Positions 1 to 10,855 are shown, counted from the stretch's first letter. The stretch: DNA of 64,000 bases from Bactericera cockerelli (GCA_024516035.1 CM044964.1:19721084-19785083), one strand, 5' to 3'. Translations and numbers: made by a program. The notes: generated by a model from the sequence alone, not told the origin.

Positions 1-330
1 TGACATTAAAATAAGAAATTATGATAAATGTAAAAAGGGCATGATTATTGCCTATTGCGTCTCTGCCATCCAACCCTTAAAAACGCCTCTTTGCAAAGGT
101 CAAGAGTGTGAAAGAGGAAGCTGAGAAAGGAAAAGAAAAATCTTCACATTAAGGGGGAACATCAACCCATCAGTTCTCTCTCGTGTGGTAAACCCGAATT
201 TTGTAATGCCATTTTATTTCTTAGAAGTATATGTAATTGGAAAACTTATCTCGGTAGCTGGTGTGAGTTTCAGCAACTGGATTAGGCTAAACTGTTCTGA
301 AAAATTCATATCAGGACTTCTCATTAATTT

Positions 331-555
331 GGGTTTAACGTCACTTTCAACTGCATGGTCAATGGTCATATATCACGACGGGGGTGTTACGTTCTACTCG
401 CAAGAAACTCACAAACCTGCTACCCACATTAACCTCACCCAGCCTAGGGTGGGGCCGGAATGCCAGCATCACGAAGTCTTCACATCGCTGGACGTTGCAG
501 CGTTGCTTCACTTCGGTGATCCAACGAGAACCGTGCATCCAACACGCTAACTGGC
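331..555 (-). mobile_element. 5S rRNA-derived SINE (SINE3-like), copy 1
   Basis: On the minus strand this reads as a degenerate 5S rRNA-like head (GATCACCGAAGTGAAG-like, then a CAGCG-GGTGAAGAC-like stretch), then a core containing CCAGGCTGGGTGAGGTTAATG-like sequence, then a tail with AACGTGAC-GTTAAACCC. The same head-core-tail order occurs in at least five other copies in this window. The head carries a small insertion near 497-505 and substitutions, so this is an old copy. No clear target duplication was found. Confidence 0.75.
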
Positions 556-605
556 TATCAACACTATGAAATAAATCTAGATTTTTTTTTTTTTTTTTTT
601 TTTTT

Positions 606-680
606 TTCCTGTTAGGCGCTTTAACACCACTGATTGAGTGGGTCGTTCGCGCCGATCCCTCAATGAACTATATCAAGTTG
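606..680 (+). repeat. Short dispersed repeat (GCGCTTTAACAC family)
   Basis: This contains GGCGCTTTAACAC, then GTCGTTCGCGCCGAT after a poly-T run. The same two blocks recur at 48,135-48,183, also after a poly-T run. It is probably the end of an unidentified retroposon. The bases between this repeat and 995 show nothing further that I can name. Confidence 0.4.
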
Positions 681-995
681 ATCAATTTAGTAAGTTTTAA
701 ATACTCCATGAGGGAGTCAATAGATGCGCAGTCATCGATTAGGCTAGGTTGAACGGCGAAGGATCTACGGATCTGGGAAATCTAGATTGAATGATAAGAT
801 TGGACTGAATGGACGCGACAGGAAAACTAGACACTGGATTTGGGCGTCCATGCAAAGTTTCCACCACCGCGCACCGTGAGAAAGGCATCTGTGCCCAATC
901 CACGGTGATGGAGTTGTTATTCTGGCATTTTAATAAAAACAATAATTCCGTATCCGAGACACAGGAAACTATCTCTCGGTGGTGAGAGGATTATA

Positions 996-2309
996 CAGGG
1001 TGGACCAAAAAAACGTTTACACCCGTTAATGGTAGATTACTGACGACATTTCCAGGCTGGATCTGCAATCCGTTTTTTCGGATTCGCCTTCGTAACTGCA
1101 CAAAGTGATTTTTTGCAACTTTCCGAAAAAGTCCGACTTTGGCTTATTCTTCAGGTCAGTACTTTTTTCCTGTTTAAGATGAGTTGATTCTGAACAATTT
1201 CGCAGAAAGCCAACAAAATTTCGATGTTTCTAGCTACACTACTTTGTTTTTTACGATTTGGTTTGTCATATTTTTTTACACCTGAACAGAAAAAAACACC
1301 CAAAAAAACTTTTTTACTAAATAAAACACTCGACATTTGTCCGAACAAATTTTGGCACAGACATGGGCAAGTTTGATAAAAGTTGGCGGCCACCCCAAGG
1401 ATGCTAAAAAGTAATTTTACGATTTTTTATCACGTGATCTTCTGGGAAAAATTATTAGATGTTTGCCAAAAACTCTTCAAAAATCCTAAGAGTTTTCTAG
1501 CTGTAGACTGTGTAAGGGCGTCTTGTATTGTTTACAAAAATTGTTTACATTGCTTTTTTTGAATACCGCGGTCTTACATGCCTTCATCAGCCAGTTTAGG
1601 AAAATTCAAATAATAAATTTCGTGCTTCTCAGATTGTCAGTGCTGTTAGCTAGATGTGTTAGTCGCATGACCGAGGTTCAATGCTCGACGATCAATATTA
1701 TTTTAATTATCAAAAAAATCTGATGGAATATTTTATTCATACCTGTATCTGACCTGTTGTAACAGCAACAACTTATGGTTTTTTTGGGGGTAATACCATC
1801 TGTAAATTGAGTTTTATCAGATACTATTGGTATCACAATACACATAATTATTATTATTCATGTAAGCCCCTGAGAGACTGCCTTGATAATGTAAGGATGG
1901 TTTTTCTTATGCTTCCCTACGAGAGAAAAAAAAACTAGCGAACTTTCCAAACGAAAATAGAGTTTATGAAATAAATCCAGGTAAATATGTAGGTAGGTTC
2001 TTCTATCATAAACAATACTAATTAAATAACAAATATTTACCGATTGCCAACTCTTAATAGAAGTCTTGAAAAAAACAAGATAATATTTTGTAAAATTAAT
2101 AAACTTTTGCAGTCTTTATTATGTTTTATACTATTTTGATATAAACATAAAGGTATTTAAAAAAACATTTTGTGTTAGTATGTTCAATGAGATTTTTTTT
2201 TTTTTTTGCCATAGTACACACTATGGATTCTCATCACACAAATTTTTTTGAAACCAATGGTGACTTTAGTACCTTAGTTCTAACTCAGAACTGTCCCTCT
2301 ACCTTCTTC

Positions 2310-2342
<33 letters not shown>

Positions 2343-3289
2343 TCTCTCTCTCTCTTCTCTCTCTCTTCTCTCTCTCTCTCTTTCTCTCTCCCTCTCCCTT
2401 CTCAATTCCCTTAGAGGAACTGTTGGAAGTAGCGTCCACCTTCCTGGATGTTTTTCTGTCAGGTCATCGAATGCCAACAGGATTCTTGCTACCAGATTTC
2501 GTAAACTATGTTTTTCACGTGATCCCAAATGTTCCTGATGGCAACTCCATATGCTAAATGCGTATCTGCCATTTCAGCATCCGAATTATAATAATGTAAC
2601 TTGTGCTAAAAAAACTCAAGAAGTTTAAAGATAATATTTCATAGAATGCAGAAAAATATGCTTGAAAACTATCATCGAGAAACAAACAATCATTCATTTG
2701 ACTGGCCTTTAATTAATTCCAAGGAAAATAATTATCAGACATAAATAGCTAATTACTCTTTGAGTACAAGACGACCCTACACGGTCAACACTTTTAAGAT
2801 TTTGGACATCATTTTTTGAGACTTACCTGGATTGTTTACCCAGAAGATCACGTGATAAAAAATCGTAAAATTATTTTTTAGCATCCTTGGATTGGCCGCC
2901 AACTTTTATCAAACTTGCCCATGTCTGTGCCAAAATTTGCTCGGGCAAATCTTGAGTGTTTCAAAGTGTAAAAAATTTACATGAGAATTTTTTTTCTATT
3001 CAGGTGTCAAAAAAGATGCCAAACCAAACCGTAAAAAACAAAGTAGTGTAGCTAGAAACATCGAAATTTTGTTGGCTTTCTGCAGAAATGTTCAGAATCA
3101 ACTCATCTTAAACAGGAAAAAAGTTCTGACCTGAAGAATAAGCCAAAGTCGGACTTTTTCAGAAAGTTGCAAAAAATTACTTTGTGCAGTTATAAAGGCG
3201 AATCCGAAAAAACGGATTGCAGATCCTTCCTAGAAATGTCGTCAGTAATCTACCATTAACGGGTGTAAACGTTTTTTTGGTCCACCCTG
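996..3289. mobile_element. Foldback Tc1/mariner-like non-autonomous element with 451-bp terminal inverted repeats
   Basis: The left arm (996-1446) and right arm (2839-3289) are inverted copies along their length, with scattered mismatches and small indels. The termini read CAGGGTGGACC and GGTCCACCCTG and are flanked on both sides by TA, the target duplication typical of Tc1/mariner elements. The roughly 1.4-kb interior has no transposase ORF and holds a (TC)n tract and AT-rich DNA. Short ORFs on the arms are mirror images and not genes. The mismatches between arms indicate an old insertion. Superfamily assignment rests on the TA duplication and the CAGGG terminus only. Confidence 0.8.
2311..2400. 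repeat. (TC)n microsatellite
   Basis: This is an interrupted TCTCTC tract inside the interior of the foldback element. It creates spurious Ser/Leu-rich and Arg/Glu-rich ORFs on the two strands. Confidence 0.95.
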
Positions 3290-4620
3290 TATGTGGACGC
3301 CCTATTCCAATGTCCAAGCTCCTTTCATGTCTATTTATTTTGTTTGGTTATAACGTCCTGATATTCAATTTGGTTTCCAGATGCTCCAGTTGTAACAGAA
3401 GATAAAACGGAGGTTTTACCCTCCAGTTGTTGAGAATCTTACCCAGATTAACTGCGGGTCGGAAAATTATAATTTTAACCAGGGTGGTCCATGAGAGTCT
3501 AACTAACATTTCAAATCTACCTATTAACTTCAAGTACACTTCACATCTATTGCAGGTTATATATATGATCCATGCCACTGACATGTGGTAAAGTACCAAG
3601 AATGCATGCTGCATTGCCGCGTTGAATCGCTATGGATATTAACTATAAATATTCTGAATTTCTAGGCTTCAAAACCAGGCCGTTACTGAGGGAGACCATT
3701 AAGAAGCTTTGGCTTTGGTATTACAGCAGGTACCTGAAGAGATGTTAAACCGTTTGGCCATCTGTTGTGATGCGCCATTGAGCAAGACTGATGAACCGTG
3801 GAATTGGAAAAAGAGAGAAAGAGAGAGAGAAGTTCATAGATAAAAAGGAGAAAAGACAGAGAAAAGAGATGGTGTATCTATAGAAAGAGTTAAGATAGAA
3901 AGAAGAGATTGATATAAGATAGATAGTTATAAAATAGATAGGAGAAAGACTGGAAAGAGTAAATAGAGAGAGAGAGTCTTACCTCGGCAGTATAAACAAG
4001 GTGTATTCTATTCTATTCTAATCAATATTTTGCTATCTCTTACCATTTCGTCTACTATTCGGACACACAAACAAAGATACAAATCCGCCCATATTTCTCT
4101 TTTACAATTACTGAGCTACTGAGACGGTGTACAGGGATACAATAGTAGGCATGTAATGAGTAGTTGAGTACATACGTATAAGTGGGACAATAATGTGAGG
4201 TATGTATAGTAAAAATATATTATTTTACCAGCAGACTGATATTTGGGACCCCCGTAATCAAAGCTCTTGTTATCAAATGCGGGCTAGCAGCAATAAATAT
4301 GTCCAACTTTAATGAAGCAATAAAAATAATACTAAACAACAATAATACATAGCAGATAACAATAATAATAAAATACTAAATAATAATAGTATTAATAAAA
4401 AATACAAACCAACAGAACCTTAAATAAATAAAGCACTAAATTCATGTCTTGTATAAATTCCTTGGACTAAAATCCGCCCCTACCAACCGACAGAATTTTC
4501 TGTAACATAGTAATAAACTTTACACTTTGGCAGGCGCGGACAAGTAATAATAATACATATCGCCTCATTGTTACTGCCCGATGAGGACTAAATAAATAAA
4601 TTTGTTTCTTTGTGTTATTA
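3290..4620. other. No gene recognised; purine-rich and AT-rich DNA
   Basis: The stretch holds AGAGAG-rich sequence at about 3,800-3,985. A short (TATTC)n-tailed SINE end lies at 3,977-4,020, reading CGGCAGTATAAACAAGG, with a better copy near 45,490. AAT-rich DNA follows at 4,300-4,440. A degraded tail of the GTCCCGG tRNA-SINE is visible near 4,550-4,590. No ORF has coding character. Confidence 0.6.
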
Positions 4621-4882
4621 TATCACAATTTTAGTTGGTAGCGCAGAATTATGGGACTTTTCCATATCATTAATATCCCAATATCTTATTTTTGCCTATA
4701 ATTCCGCTACTGGTCGATGCTAACAGTAAAGCAGCTACTCAATTTTCCTCACGAGGTATGACTGTATGAGTGAACCCCGAACACCCAATTACAGAGCAGA
4801 AAAAATCCTGCCCCGCTGGGAATCGAACCCAAGTCACCGTGCGTGAAATGGCTAGCGCGCTAACTCACGCGGCCACGGTGAC
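4621..4882 (-). mobile_element. tRNA-derived SINE, GGGTTCGATTCCC-headed family (family 6), full-length
   Basis: On the minus strand the copy starts with a tRNA-like head containing GTGAGTTAGCGCGCTAGCC (A-box region) and GGGTTCGATTCCCAGC (B box). The body has GGGTGTTCGGGGTTCACTC, CCTCGTGAGGAAAAT, GAGTAGCTGC and a CGACCAGTAGCGGAATTAT block. It ends in GCGCTACCAACTAAAATTGTG. Other copies lie at 43,856-44,150 with a head and at 55,362-55,535 without one. Confidence 0.75.
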
Positions 4883-5319
4883 TACAGATGAGCTCTAAAG
4901 AGTTCCATTTTTCCAGCAGTAATCTCAAGACGTATTATTATGAGGTCAAAATACCAAATTGGAGGATAAACTTGTCATGTCCCGACTGGATTTCACCTCT
5001 GGATGTTAATTTGTTAAAATTTTGGAATGTCTTTGCACTTAAAACCCGGTAGCCCCCCTTAAAAGCGGACCTGGTATTGATACGGAGTAATTTATGTCGG
5101 GGGTCCAAGGCAATATATTATGTGGTAATAATCGACTGACTAATCAATAAGCCAAACTTGAAAGCAATCATAACAAGAGGTATTTGGTCCACGGCGGAAG
5201 ATTTATGTGAGGTATGAGTATCGTTACCAAACCACCATGCAATGATTGGTAACTCCTTGAAGTCTTCAGTAGATGACGAACAAACGGCCTAATAATAGTT
5301 CCTCTTCTCTCCGAAACCG

Positions 5320-5540
5320 TGCACTGGTAGTCAAGTGGTTAACGCGCTAGTCTGGTAATCCAAGTATAGTATAGGGATCCGTTGGTTCGAATCCCACCCA
5401 GTGCATGAATTTTTCCTCATTAATTTGAGTTTGTGACCACATAATAATAATAAGACTCTGAGGGTTAGGTGGTAGAAAATGCTTTGAGCATTAACCTCGC
5501 CTGGTGGTTACCTTCCACTAAAGAGTGTTGTTATTATTAT
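5320..5540 (+). mobile_element. tRNA-derived SINE, GCACTGGTAGTCAAGTGG family (family 1), full-length
   Basis: The head has pairing ends GCACTGG and CCCAGTGC like an acceptor stem, an A-box region GTAGTCAAGTGGTTAACGCG and a B box GGTTCGAATCC. The long variable region suggests a Leu/Ser-type tRNA ancestor, which is an inference. The body carries TCCTCATTAATTTGAGTTTG, CACATAATAATAATAAGACTC and GCATTAACCTCGCCTGGTGG, and ends in (TTA)n. At least six relatives occur in this window. Confidence 0.85.
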
Positions 5541-5563
5541 CTCCAAATTATTGATGAACATGT

Positions 5564-5690
5564 ATTGGAGGTCGAGTGGTTAAGGCGCTAGTCTGGTAAT
5601 CATAATATGTTAGGGGTGCGTTGTTTCGAATCCCACCCGATGCATGAATTTTCCAAATTTATTTGAGACTTTAACAACACAATATTGAGA
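5564..5690 (+). mobile_element. tRNA-SINE family 1, 3'-truncated copy
   Basis: The head reads GGTCGAGTGGTTAAGGCGC, then TTGTTTCGAATCCCACCC, then the first part of the body (TTATTTGAGACTTTAACAAC). It lies about 25 bp after another copy in the same orientation. The 3' body is missing. Confidence 0.65.
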
Positions 5691-5747
5691 ATAACTGATG
5701 GAATAAGGGGATTTTTAACTGAATTAGCGAGCTCAGCTTGTTTCTTG

Positions 5748-6074
5748 GGGCCGAATTATAAAGCAGGATAAAAATTAATAAGAATGAGCCAGACTGTCTC
5801 TCAAGTTAGAGTTTATTTCAATCATCATCATAGGGTGGCGTCATCTTGAACGATGGTAGCCAGACAGTGGAGGAATGACTCAGCACTTCTACCACTGTCT
5901 ATACAAGGAGGCTAATAATAAAATTGACGAGGACCCCCAGAACCAAGCCAATGCTGGTCTACTCCCTGTTTATAGGCCCTCAAGTCAGAGTTTATTTCAA
6001 TCACAGCACACTATAGGCCACCTTAAGGGATACCTAACTTATCTTAAATTTAATCCTGTTTCATAATTCGGCCC
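5748..6074. mobile_element. Harbinger-like palindromic MITE, interrupted by a 154-bp insertion
   Basis: The ends are GGGGCCGAATTATAAAGCAGG and its near-complement CCTGTTTCATAATTCGGCCC. Internally CTCAAGT-type motifs face each other, as in the cleaner copies at 8,662 and 58,771. The flanks are TTG and TAA, so a TWA duplication is not preserved here. The middle is split by the segment at 5,825-5,978. Confidence 0.6.
5825..5978. repeat. 154-bp insertion flanked by a 25-bp direct duplication
   Basis: A 25-bp block at 5,800-5,824 (CTCAAGTTAGAGTTTATTTC plus AATCA) is repeated with one mismatch at 5,979-6,003, so the segment between looks inserted. It carries a dispersed motif starting TAGGGTGGCGTCATC that recurs at 39,227-39,320 and 48,781-48,830. 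The motif includes facing CAGACAGTGG and CCACTGTCT segments that can form a hairpin. Confidence 0.55.
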
Positions 6075-6883
6075 TAATTTATCATTTGCGGCGACCAAGT
6101 GTCGGGATTAAACTAGTACTCGTATTAATAAAATTCTATTTTATTACCAGAGTTTTTAATGTAAATTGTAAAACCAATTTTGTCTATACCTACTAATGAA
6201 ACTCATATCACCCCTTTCAATACATATCGGTGTCCAAACATGTTTATTAAAGACATTTACATAATTTATACATATAAAGAGCAACCCTAACAATTAATAG
6301 GTAGTTGATTTATTACACTAGAGCGAAGAGAGAGAGAGATAGTTGTTGATTAGGGGGAGTGGTTCGTCTAAGCCAGTGGACCGCCGGGCTAAAAGATTAA
6401 GATCTGCCTCAACAATTAAGGAATTTGACCCTTAAAAATATTTAGTATATAAATATTAGTATTACTAGTATCATTGTCCTGAACAGTTACCTTGGAGGTG
6501 ACATACGTTTATCTTACATAATAAATATTTATATAAAGTTTTTAAAAGACCACAGTCAATTGGTTGTGTTACAACTGTTACATAGTAGAATATACGAGAA
6601 TGTTATTTAGTGCCCTGATTGACAACTGTCGGCGCATTATAGCCAAGTTTCCAGGTCTAATATCAAAAAGATCTACTAGTGTTTGCCAAGCTTGTCGCAT
6701 GGATTATTAGTTCTGTAGCTGAAATAAAATGATGGTGTTTTTCTTTTGACTTACTTTTGGCATTTTCATTCTTACGTGAGTCTGGCACTCCCATCAGCCC
6801 AAGCCAGGCTGGGTGAGGAATAACTTATACCAGTGTTTCCGCGTTGGGTGTTCGGTGACAGTACAGCTGAGTGAGACAATATA
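6075..6883. other. No gene recognised
   Basis: AT-rich DNA with no ORF of coding character. A short piece near 6,795-6,815 (AAGCCAGGCTGGGTGAGG) resembles the core shared by the 5S-derived SINEs. Confidence 0.5.
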
Positions 6884-7030
6884 GTTATCATATTTGTGTT
6901 AATTACTATCGTGATATCACAACTACTCAAACTCGATTTACTAAATCTACGCAGATACCGGGACTTGAACCAACGACCTCCAGGTTACAAGTCCGCTGCC
7001 TTATCGATCAAGCTACTGTGGTCGGTAGAA
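6884..7030 (-). mobile_element. tRNA-derived SINE, Thr-like head (family 5), copy 1
   Basis: On the minus strand the head runs GACCACAGTAGCTTGATCG, ATAAGGCAGCGGACTTGTAA, then TGGAGGTCGTTGGTTCAAGT. The loop CTTGTAA would give anticodon TGT, so a tRNA-Thr origin is possible. The body contains GAGTTTGAGTAGTTGTGAT and GTGATATCACGATAGTAATT. Other copies are at 9,498, 25,650 and 39,548. Confidence 0.75.
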
Positions 7031-7504
7031 TGAGACAATATACGAGTAAGAGTACATTGGAATAATTATTTTATAACACTTCTGGTTAAACATGATTAAT
7101 ATTTACCAAATGATGTTAAATAGTTATATTAAAACATGCTCCCATGACACCTCCTTGATTTCTAGTCTACGCCCAAAAAGGACAAGAGAAGTGTGAAATG
7201 ATCTGTATATTAGTATAGTTTCTGACATCTTGTATCTGATATGCACCAAAAAAGGCAACACTTAGTAGAGAACTTGTACACAAGTAGATTTAAAAATGGT
7301 ATGATTAGTATAAAACTTGATTAAGATGAAACTTTACCATACAATTACTAAAAGTGCTACATATCATGATTTTGCAAACCAGTCTTGTTTAGTCTCTAGT
7401 TTTGTCTTAAGTCTTTAAAGGATCATTTATACCTCATTATATGATTATTATTGTTAAACTTGTAGGGGTAATTGTTCCTATACATGCTTCATATGATTAG
7501 TGTG

Positions 7505-8190
7505 GGTTGCTTTAACTGGTAACTACTTACCACTGAGTCCACTTGTTCCTGCATCTGTTTATTGAACTTGTCCTCTTCTTACTCGGAAGCAAAGCGTGCT
7601 AGTTCTGTCTAATTGCTGCTGACAGCCACTGAGTGGCTAAGCAACTTCATCAGAGTCTCCTGGTGGGCTGTCACCACTTCTTGTAGTGTTGCTTTGTAGA
7701 TAGGTCCATATCGTGCATTGGTAGTCAAGTGGTTAAGGCGCTACTCTGGTGATCCAGGTAGTGTAGGGATGCGTTGTTTCGAATCCCACCCAGTGCATCA
7801 ATTTTTCGTTAATTTGAGTTTATGACCACATAATAAAAGACTCTGAGGGTTCTGTGGTAGAAAATACTTTGAGCATTACCCTCCCCTGATGGTAACCTTC
7901 CAGCATTAAAGAGTATTATTATTATTAATCTTTCTTGATCTGTTAATCTATTGGCATTATTATTGCTATGATATTATATTGGCTTTAAAGGGTTGTTACT
8001 TCTTGTAATGCAGTATTCTGGTATTTTTATTTGGTCTGCTAGTCACTTTAGGATAGTATTGTGGGTTTCCTCTAACACATCACAACAAATAAAAACTGAA
8101 TCTTGTATGATTTTCATGTTTTCTTTTCTCTTTTGGTCATCCACAATCTTTTGGAGATTCGTGTACACTGGTACAGTATCTATTCATTCT
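7505..8190 (-). pseudogene. Decayed coding segment, predicted coiled-coil-like protein, split by a SINE
   Basis: Reading the minus strand from 8,190 gives about 67 codons with a single stop, including TNLQKIVDDQKRKENMK and LEETHNTILK. A SINE (7,714-7,930) interrupts it. It then resumes as IYKATLQEVVTAHQETLMK and EEDKFNKQMQEQVDSV with two stops, at TAG and TAA where CAG or CAA codons could have stood. A strong donor-like GTGGTAAGTAGT follows near 7,530. Composition is Gln/Lys/Glu-rich and probably helical. I do not recognise the family. It could be a dead host exon or a remnant of a transposon protein. The frame continuity is seen; the identity is unknown. Confidence 0.35.
7714..7930 (+). mobile_element. 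tRNA-SINE family 1, inside the decayed coding segment
   Basis: The head reads GCATTGGTAGTCAAGTGG and GTTTCGAATCCCACCCAGTG. The body includes TTAATTTGAGTTTATGACC and AAAGAGTATTATTATTATTA. It interrupts a minus-strand reading frame at 7,505-8,190, so it is younger than that sequence. No target duplication was identified with confidence. Confidence 0.8.
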
Positions 8191-8661
8191 ACATATTTTT
8201 ATGTAGATTGACTCAAATTTGGAATTTTGAAAATTTCGAGACCAGCTCCATAGAAAAATCATAGTATAATACTACTGGTAACGCTTGTAAGTATTATAGC
8301 TATTATTTGTTTAGTAATTATTCATCTAGAAGTGTTACTACATCTGACTATAGACCATGCTGTAGCTGGTATACCAGGCTGATGGCTGTAGGAAGGTAAG
8401 TTTCTGATTAGCTCTAGGAAGCACGTGGCGAGGTGATAATCAGAGCATGAGAAAACAGCTGGCCTCGAGTTTTTTTTACTCTCCATGGTAACAATCGGTG
8501 GTTTTTACGGATATTTCGTTTGCATTAGTGTGCAAAAAAAAAACTTTTTCTTGGGGGATACTGTTGAAATTAGTAAATTTAATAAATTTTGTGTGAATTG
8601 TGTTATCACGACACAATATTTCTGTTGGATATAACAGCATCACAAAAATATGGACTGTTTA

Positions 8662-8817
8662 GGGCCGAATTCTAATATAGGATTATGTACTACAAACTCA
8701 AAGAGAAGCCTTCCTGAAGTCTCAAGTCAGAGTTTCAACCAATCACAGCGCACTATTCTCCGACTTGAGGGACAGTCAGTCTTATATTTGTTGTAACCTC
8801 ATTTTATAACTTGTCCC
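8662..8817. mobile_element. Harbinger-like palindromic MITE with TTA target duplication
   Basis: The element begins GGGCCGAATTCTAATATAGG and ends TTATAACTTGTCCC, flanked by TTA at 8,659-8,661 and 8,818-8,820. A TWA duplication fits PIF/Harbinger elements. The centre has TCTCAAGTCAGAGTTTCAAC facing CTCCGACTTGAGGGACAG, so most of the element can fold on itself. It has no coding capacity. Confidence 0.6.
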
Positions 8818-8850
8818 TTACTCAACTTAATTTTTTATTATTTTTTAAAT

Positions 8851-8900
8851 GGGTTTAACGTCGCTTTCAACTGCATGGTCATTTGGTCATATCAGGACGA
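8851..8900 (-). mobile_element. 5S-derived SINE, 3' tail fragment
   Basis: GGGTTTAACGTCGCTTTCAA followed by CTGCATGGTC is the reverse complement of the 3' end of the 5S-derived SINE. The rest of that SINE is missing. Confidence 0.7.
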
Positions 8901-9026
8901 TTAAATTTATTGCTTACTCGTAATCTGCCAAAGCCACTATTCACTAGAGCTAGTTTTTCCTCACCTCAGATCCATCAGGAGGTATGAAATCCAATCCAGG
9001 CCTTCGTTACAGAAAGCACTCTCACT

Positions 9027-9147
9027 CTCATAATCCCCAAATCTCCCTTTCAACCGTCACACTGCGCACTCTGATTGGTCAATTTAAATGAAATAACCAA
9101 TCAGAGTGCGTTGTGTGAAGTTTGAATGGGAGATTTGGGGATTATGT
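9027..9147. repeat. Near-perfect palindrome (MITE-like hairpin)
   Basis: The arms read CATAATCCCCAAATCTCCC and its complement GGGAGATTTGGGGATTATG. The pairing continues inwards through CGCACTCTGATTGGT against ACCAATCAGAGTGCG around a short AT-rich loop. Related weaker pieces lie at 38,425-38,510 and 41,553-41,645. No target duplication was recognised. Confidence 0.75.
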
Positions 9148-9185
9148 GAAAATACGACCACAGTGATAACTTGATTTAAAAAAAA

Positions 9186-9470
9186 ATGAGTGTTTCACAG
9201 CCTTTTTTATTTCGTAGCTATGAAATAGGAGCTACTGTAGACGCTCGTGGTCTGTGTTGTAGCCTTCCCATCCCGTAGTATGCCTCCCCTCTGATGAACG
9301 AGAAGTGACACAATACTTCCCATTTAGGTGCTGGGTGAACACAAGCGCACCTGAAGGTATCCCTTACAAACAACTGTAACCAAATTAAGAATACATTTTT
9401 TTGACCGGCAAGGATGATCGAACCCGGGACCTTCCGCATGACAAGCCAGTGCTAATCGCGTGCTCTAAAT
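9186..9470 (-). mobile_element. tRNA-derived SINE, GTCCCGGGTTCGATC-headed family (family 4), full-length
   Basis: On the minus strand the copy has a head with GGAAGGTCCCGGGTTCGATC. Its body carries TTTGTAAGGGATACC, GTGTCACTTCTCGTTCATC, a GGGAGGCATACTACGGGATG block, GTAGCTCCTATTTCATAGC and a 3' GTGAAACACTCA tail with poly-A. The anticodon region CATGCGG in the head is close to a Gly(GCC)-type tRNA in better copies, an inference. Other copies are at 30,660, 36,205 and 46,186. Confidence 0.8.
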
Positions 9471-9497
9471 ATTATGACAATTGTCAAACATACTAAG

Positions 9498-9597
9498 TTA
9501 TCATATTTGTGTTAATCACTTTCGTGATATCACAACTACTCAAACTCGCTTTATCAAAACTACCCTGAAACCGGTACTTGAACCACCGACCTCCGAG
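9498..9597 (-). mobile_element. tRNA-SINE family 5, truncated copy
   Basis: TTATCATATTTGTGTTAATC, CGTGATATCACAACTACTC and a degraded head (CGGTACTTGAACCACCGACC) match the copy at 6,884. The 5' third of the tRNA-like head is missing. Confidence 0.7.
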
Positions 9598-9752
9598 TTG
9601 TTTAAACTACTAAAATCGTCACGTTTTGCATCACCCACATCGACAGCCCCCACAGATGTCCTGGACCAAAGTGTCGACACAGAAAAGAATCTGATCTTCT
9701 AGTTGTCATGACAACCAACACCACAGCTGAAACGCTAATAATAGCGACAGTC

Positions 9753-10675
9753 AGTGGCGGAGAGTGAAGTGACACGAATGACTCTGATGTGGTTTTGGGA
9801 TTGATATAGCCCCATGTGGCGGAGGGTGAAGGGTAATGACTCTGATGTGGTTTTGGGCTTGATATAGCCCCATGTGGCGGAGGGTGAAGTGACACTAATG
9901 ACTCTGATGTGGTTTTGGGATTGATATAGCCCCATGTGGCGGAGGGTGAAGTGACACTAATGACTCTGATGTGGTTTTGGGATTGATATAGCCCCATGTG
10001 GCGGAGGGTGAAGCGACACTAATGACTCTGATGTGGCTTTGGGATTGATATAGCCCAATGTGGCGGAGGCTGAAGGGTAATGACTCTGATGTGGCTTTGG
10101 GCTTGATATAGCCCAATGTGGCGGAGGGTGAAGCGACACTAATGACTCTGATGTGGTTTTGGGATTGATATAGCCCAATGTGGCGGAGGGTGAAGCGACA
10201 CTAATGACTCTGATGTGGCTTTGGGATTGATATAGCCCAATGTGGCGGAGGCTGAAGGGTAATGACTCTGATGTGGCTTTGGGCTTGATATAGCCCAATG
10301 TGGCGGAGGGTGAAGCGACACTAATGACTCTGATGTGGTTTTTGGGATTGATATAGCCTTATGTGGCGGAGGCTGGCTTTGGGCTTGATATAGCCCCATG
10401 TGGCGGAGGGTGAAGCGACACTAATGACTCTGATGTGGCTTTGGGCTTGATATAGCCCAATGTGGCGGAGGGTGAAGCGACACTAATGACTCTGATGTGG
10501 CTTTGGGCTTGATATAGCCCAATGTGGCGGAGGGTGAAGGGTAATGACTCTGATGTGGTTTTGGGCTTGACATAGCCCAATGTGGCAGAGGGTGAAGGGT
10601 AATGACTCTGATGTGGCTTTGGGCTTGATATAGCCCAATGTGGGGGAGGCTAGCTTTGGGCTTGATATAGCCCCT
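9753..10675. repeat. Minisatellite, 62-bp unit with 58-bp variants
   Basis: About 15 tandem units contain GTGGCGGAGGGTGAAG, CTAATGACTCTGATGTGG and TTGATATAGCCC. Longer units carry TGACACTA and shorter ones lack it. The sub-variants GGGATTG and GGGCTTG alternate in blocks, suggesting growth by block duplication. Periodic ORFs on the minus strand are frame accidents because the unit lengths are not multiples of three. A SINE abuts the right end. Confidence 0.95.
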
Positions 10676-10691
10676 TGGTGGGAATATGTCT

Positions 10692-10855
10692 GTCCCGGTA
10701 GCTCAGCGGCGGTCTGGTTCGAAACCCAGCCAGGACATTACATGTTATCCTCCTATTTGGGATTTTTACCACAGACGTCTTGGACTTACTGCTGGAATAA
10801 AGGGTCTTAATGGTCTTAATCGGGCAGTATAAATAAGGCGAAATTATTATTAAAT
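10692..10855 (+). mobile_element. tRNA-derived SINE, GTCCCGGTAGCTCAG family (family 2)
   Basis: The head begins GTCCCGGTAGCTCAGCGG, lacks the anticodon-arm region, and has GGTTCGAAACCCAGCCAGG. The body contains TTATCCTCCTATTTGGGATT, GCTGGAATAAAGGG and TCGGGCAGTATAAATAAGGC, with an ATT-rich end. Other copies are at 22,699, 42,325, 43,172, 45,566 and 62,476. Confidence 0.85.

Noticed and set aside
9602..10580. Series of overlapping minus-strand ORFs with MGLYQSQNHIRV-like repeats
   Set aside because: They are frame-hopping products of the 62/58-bp minisatellite, with no sequence outside it.
9753..10675. CRISPR-like array
   Set aside because: The repeats are contiguous without unique spacers, and the window is eukaryotic.
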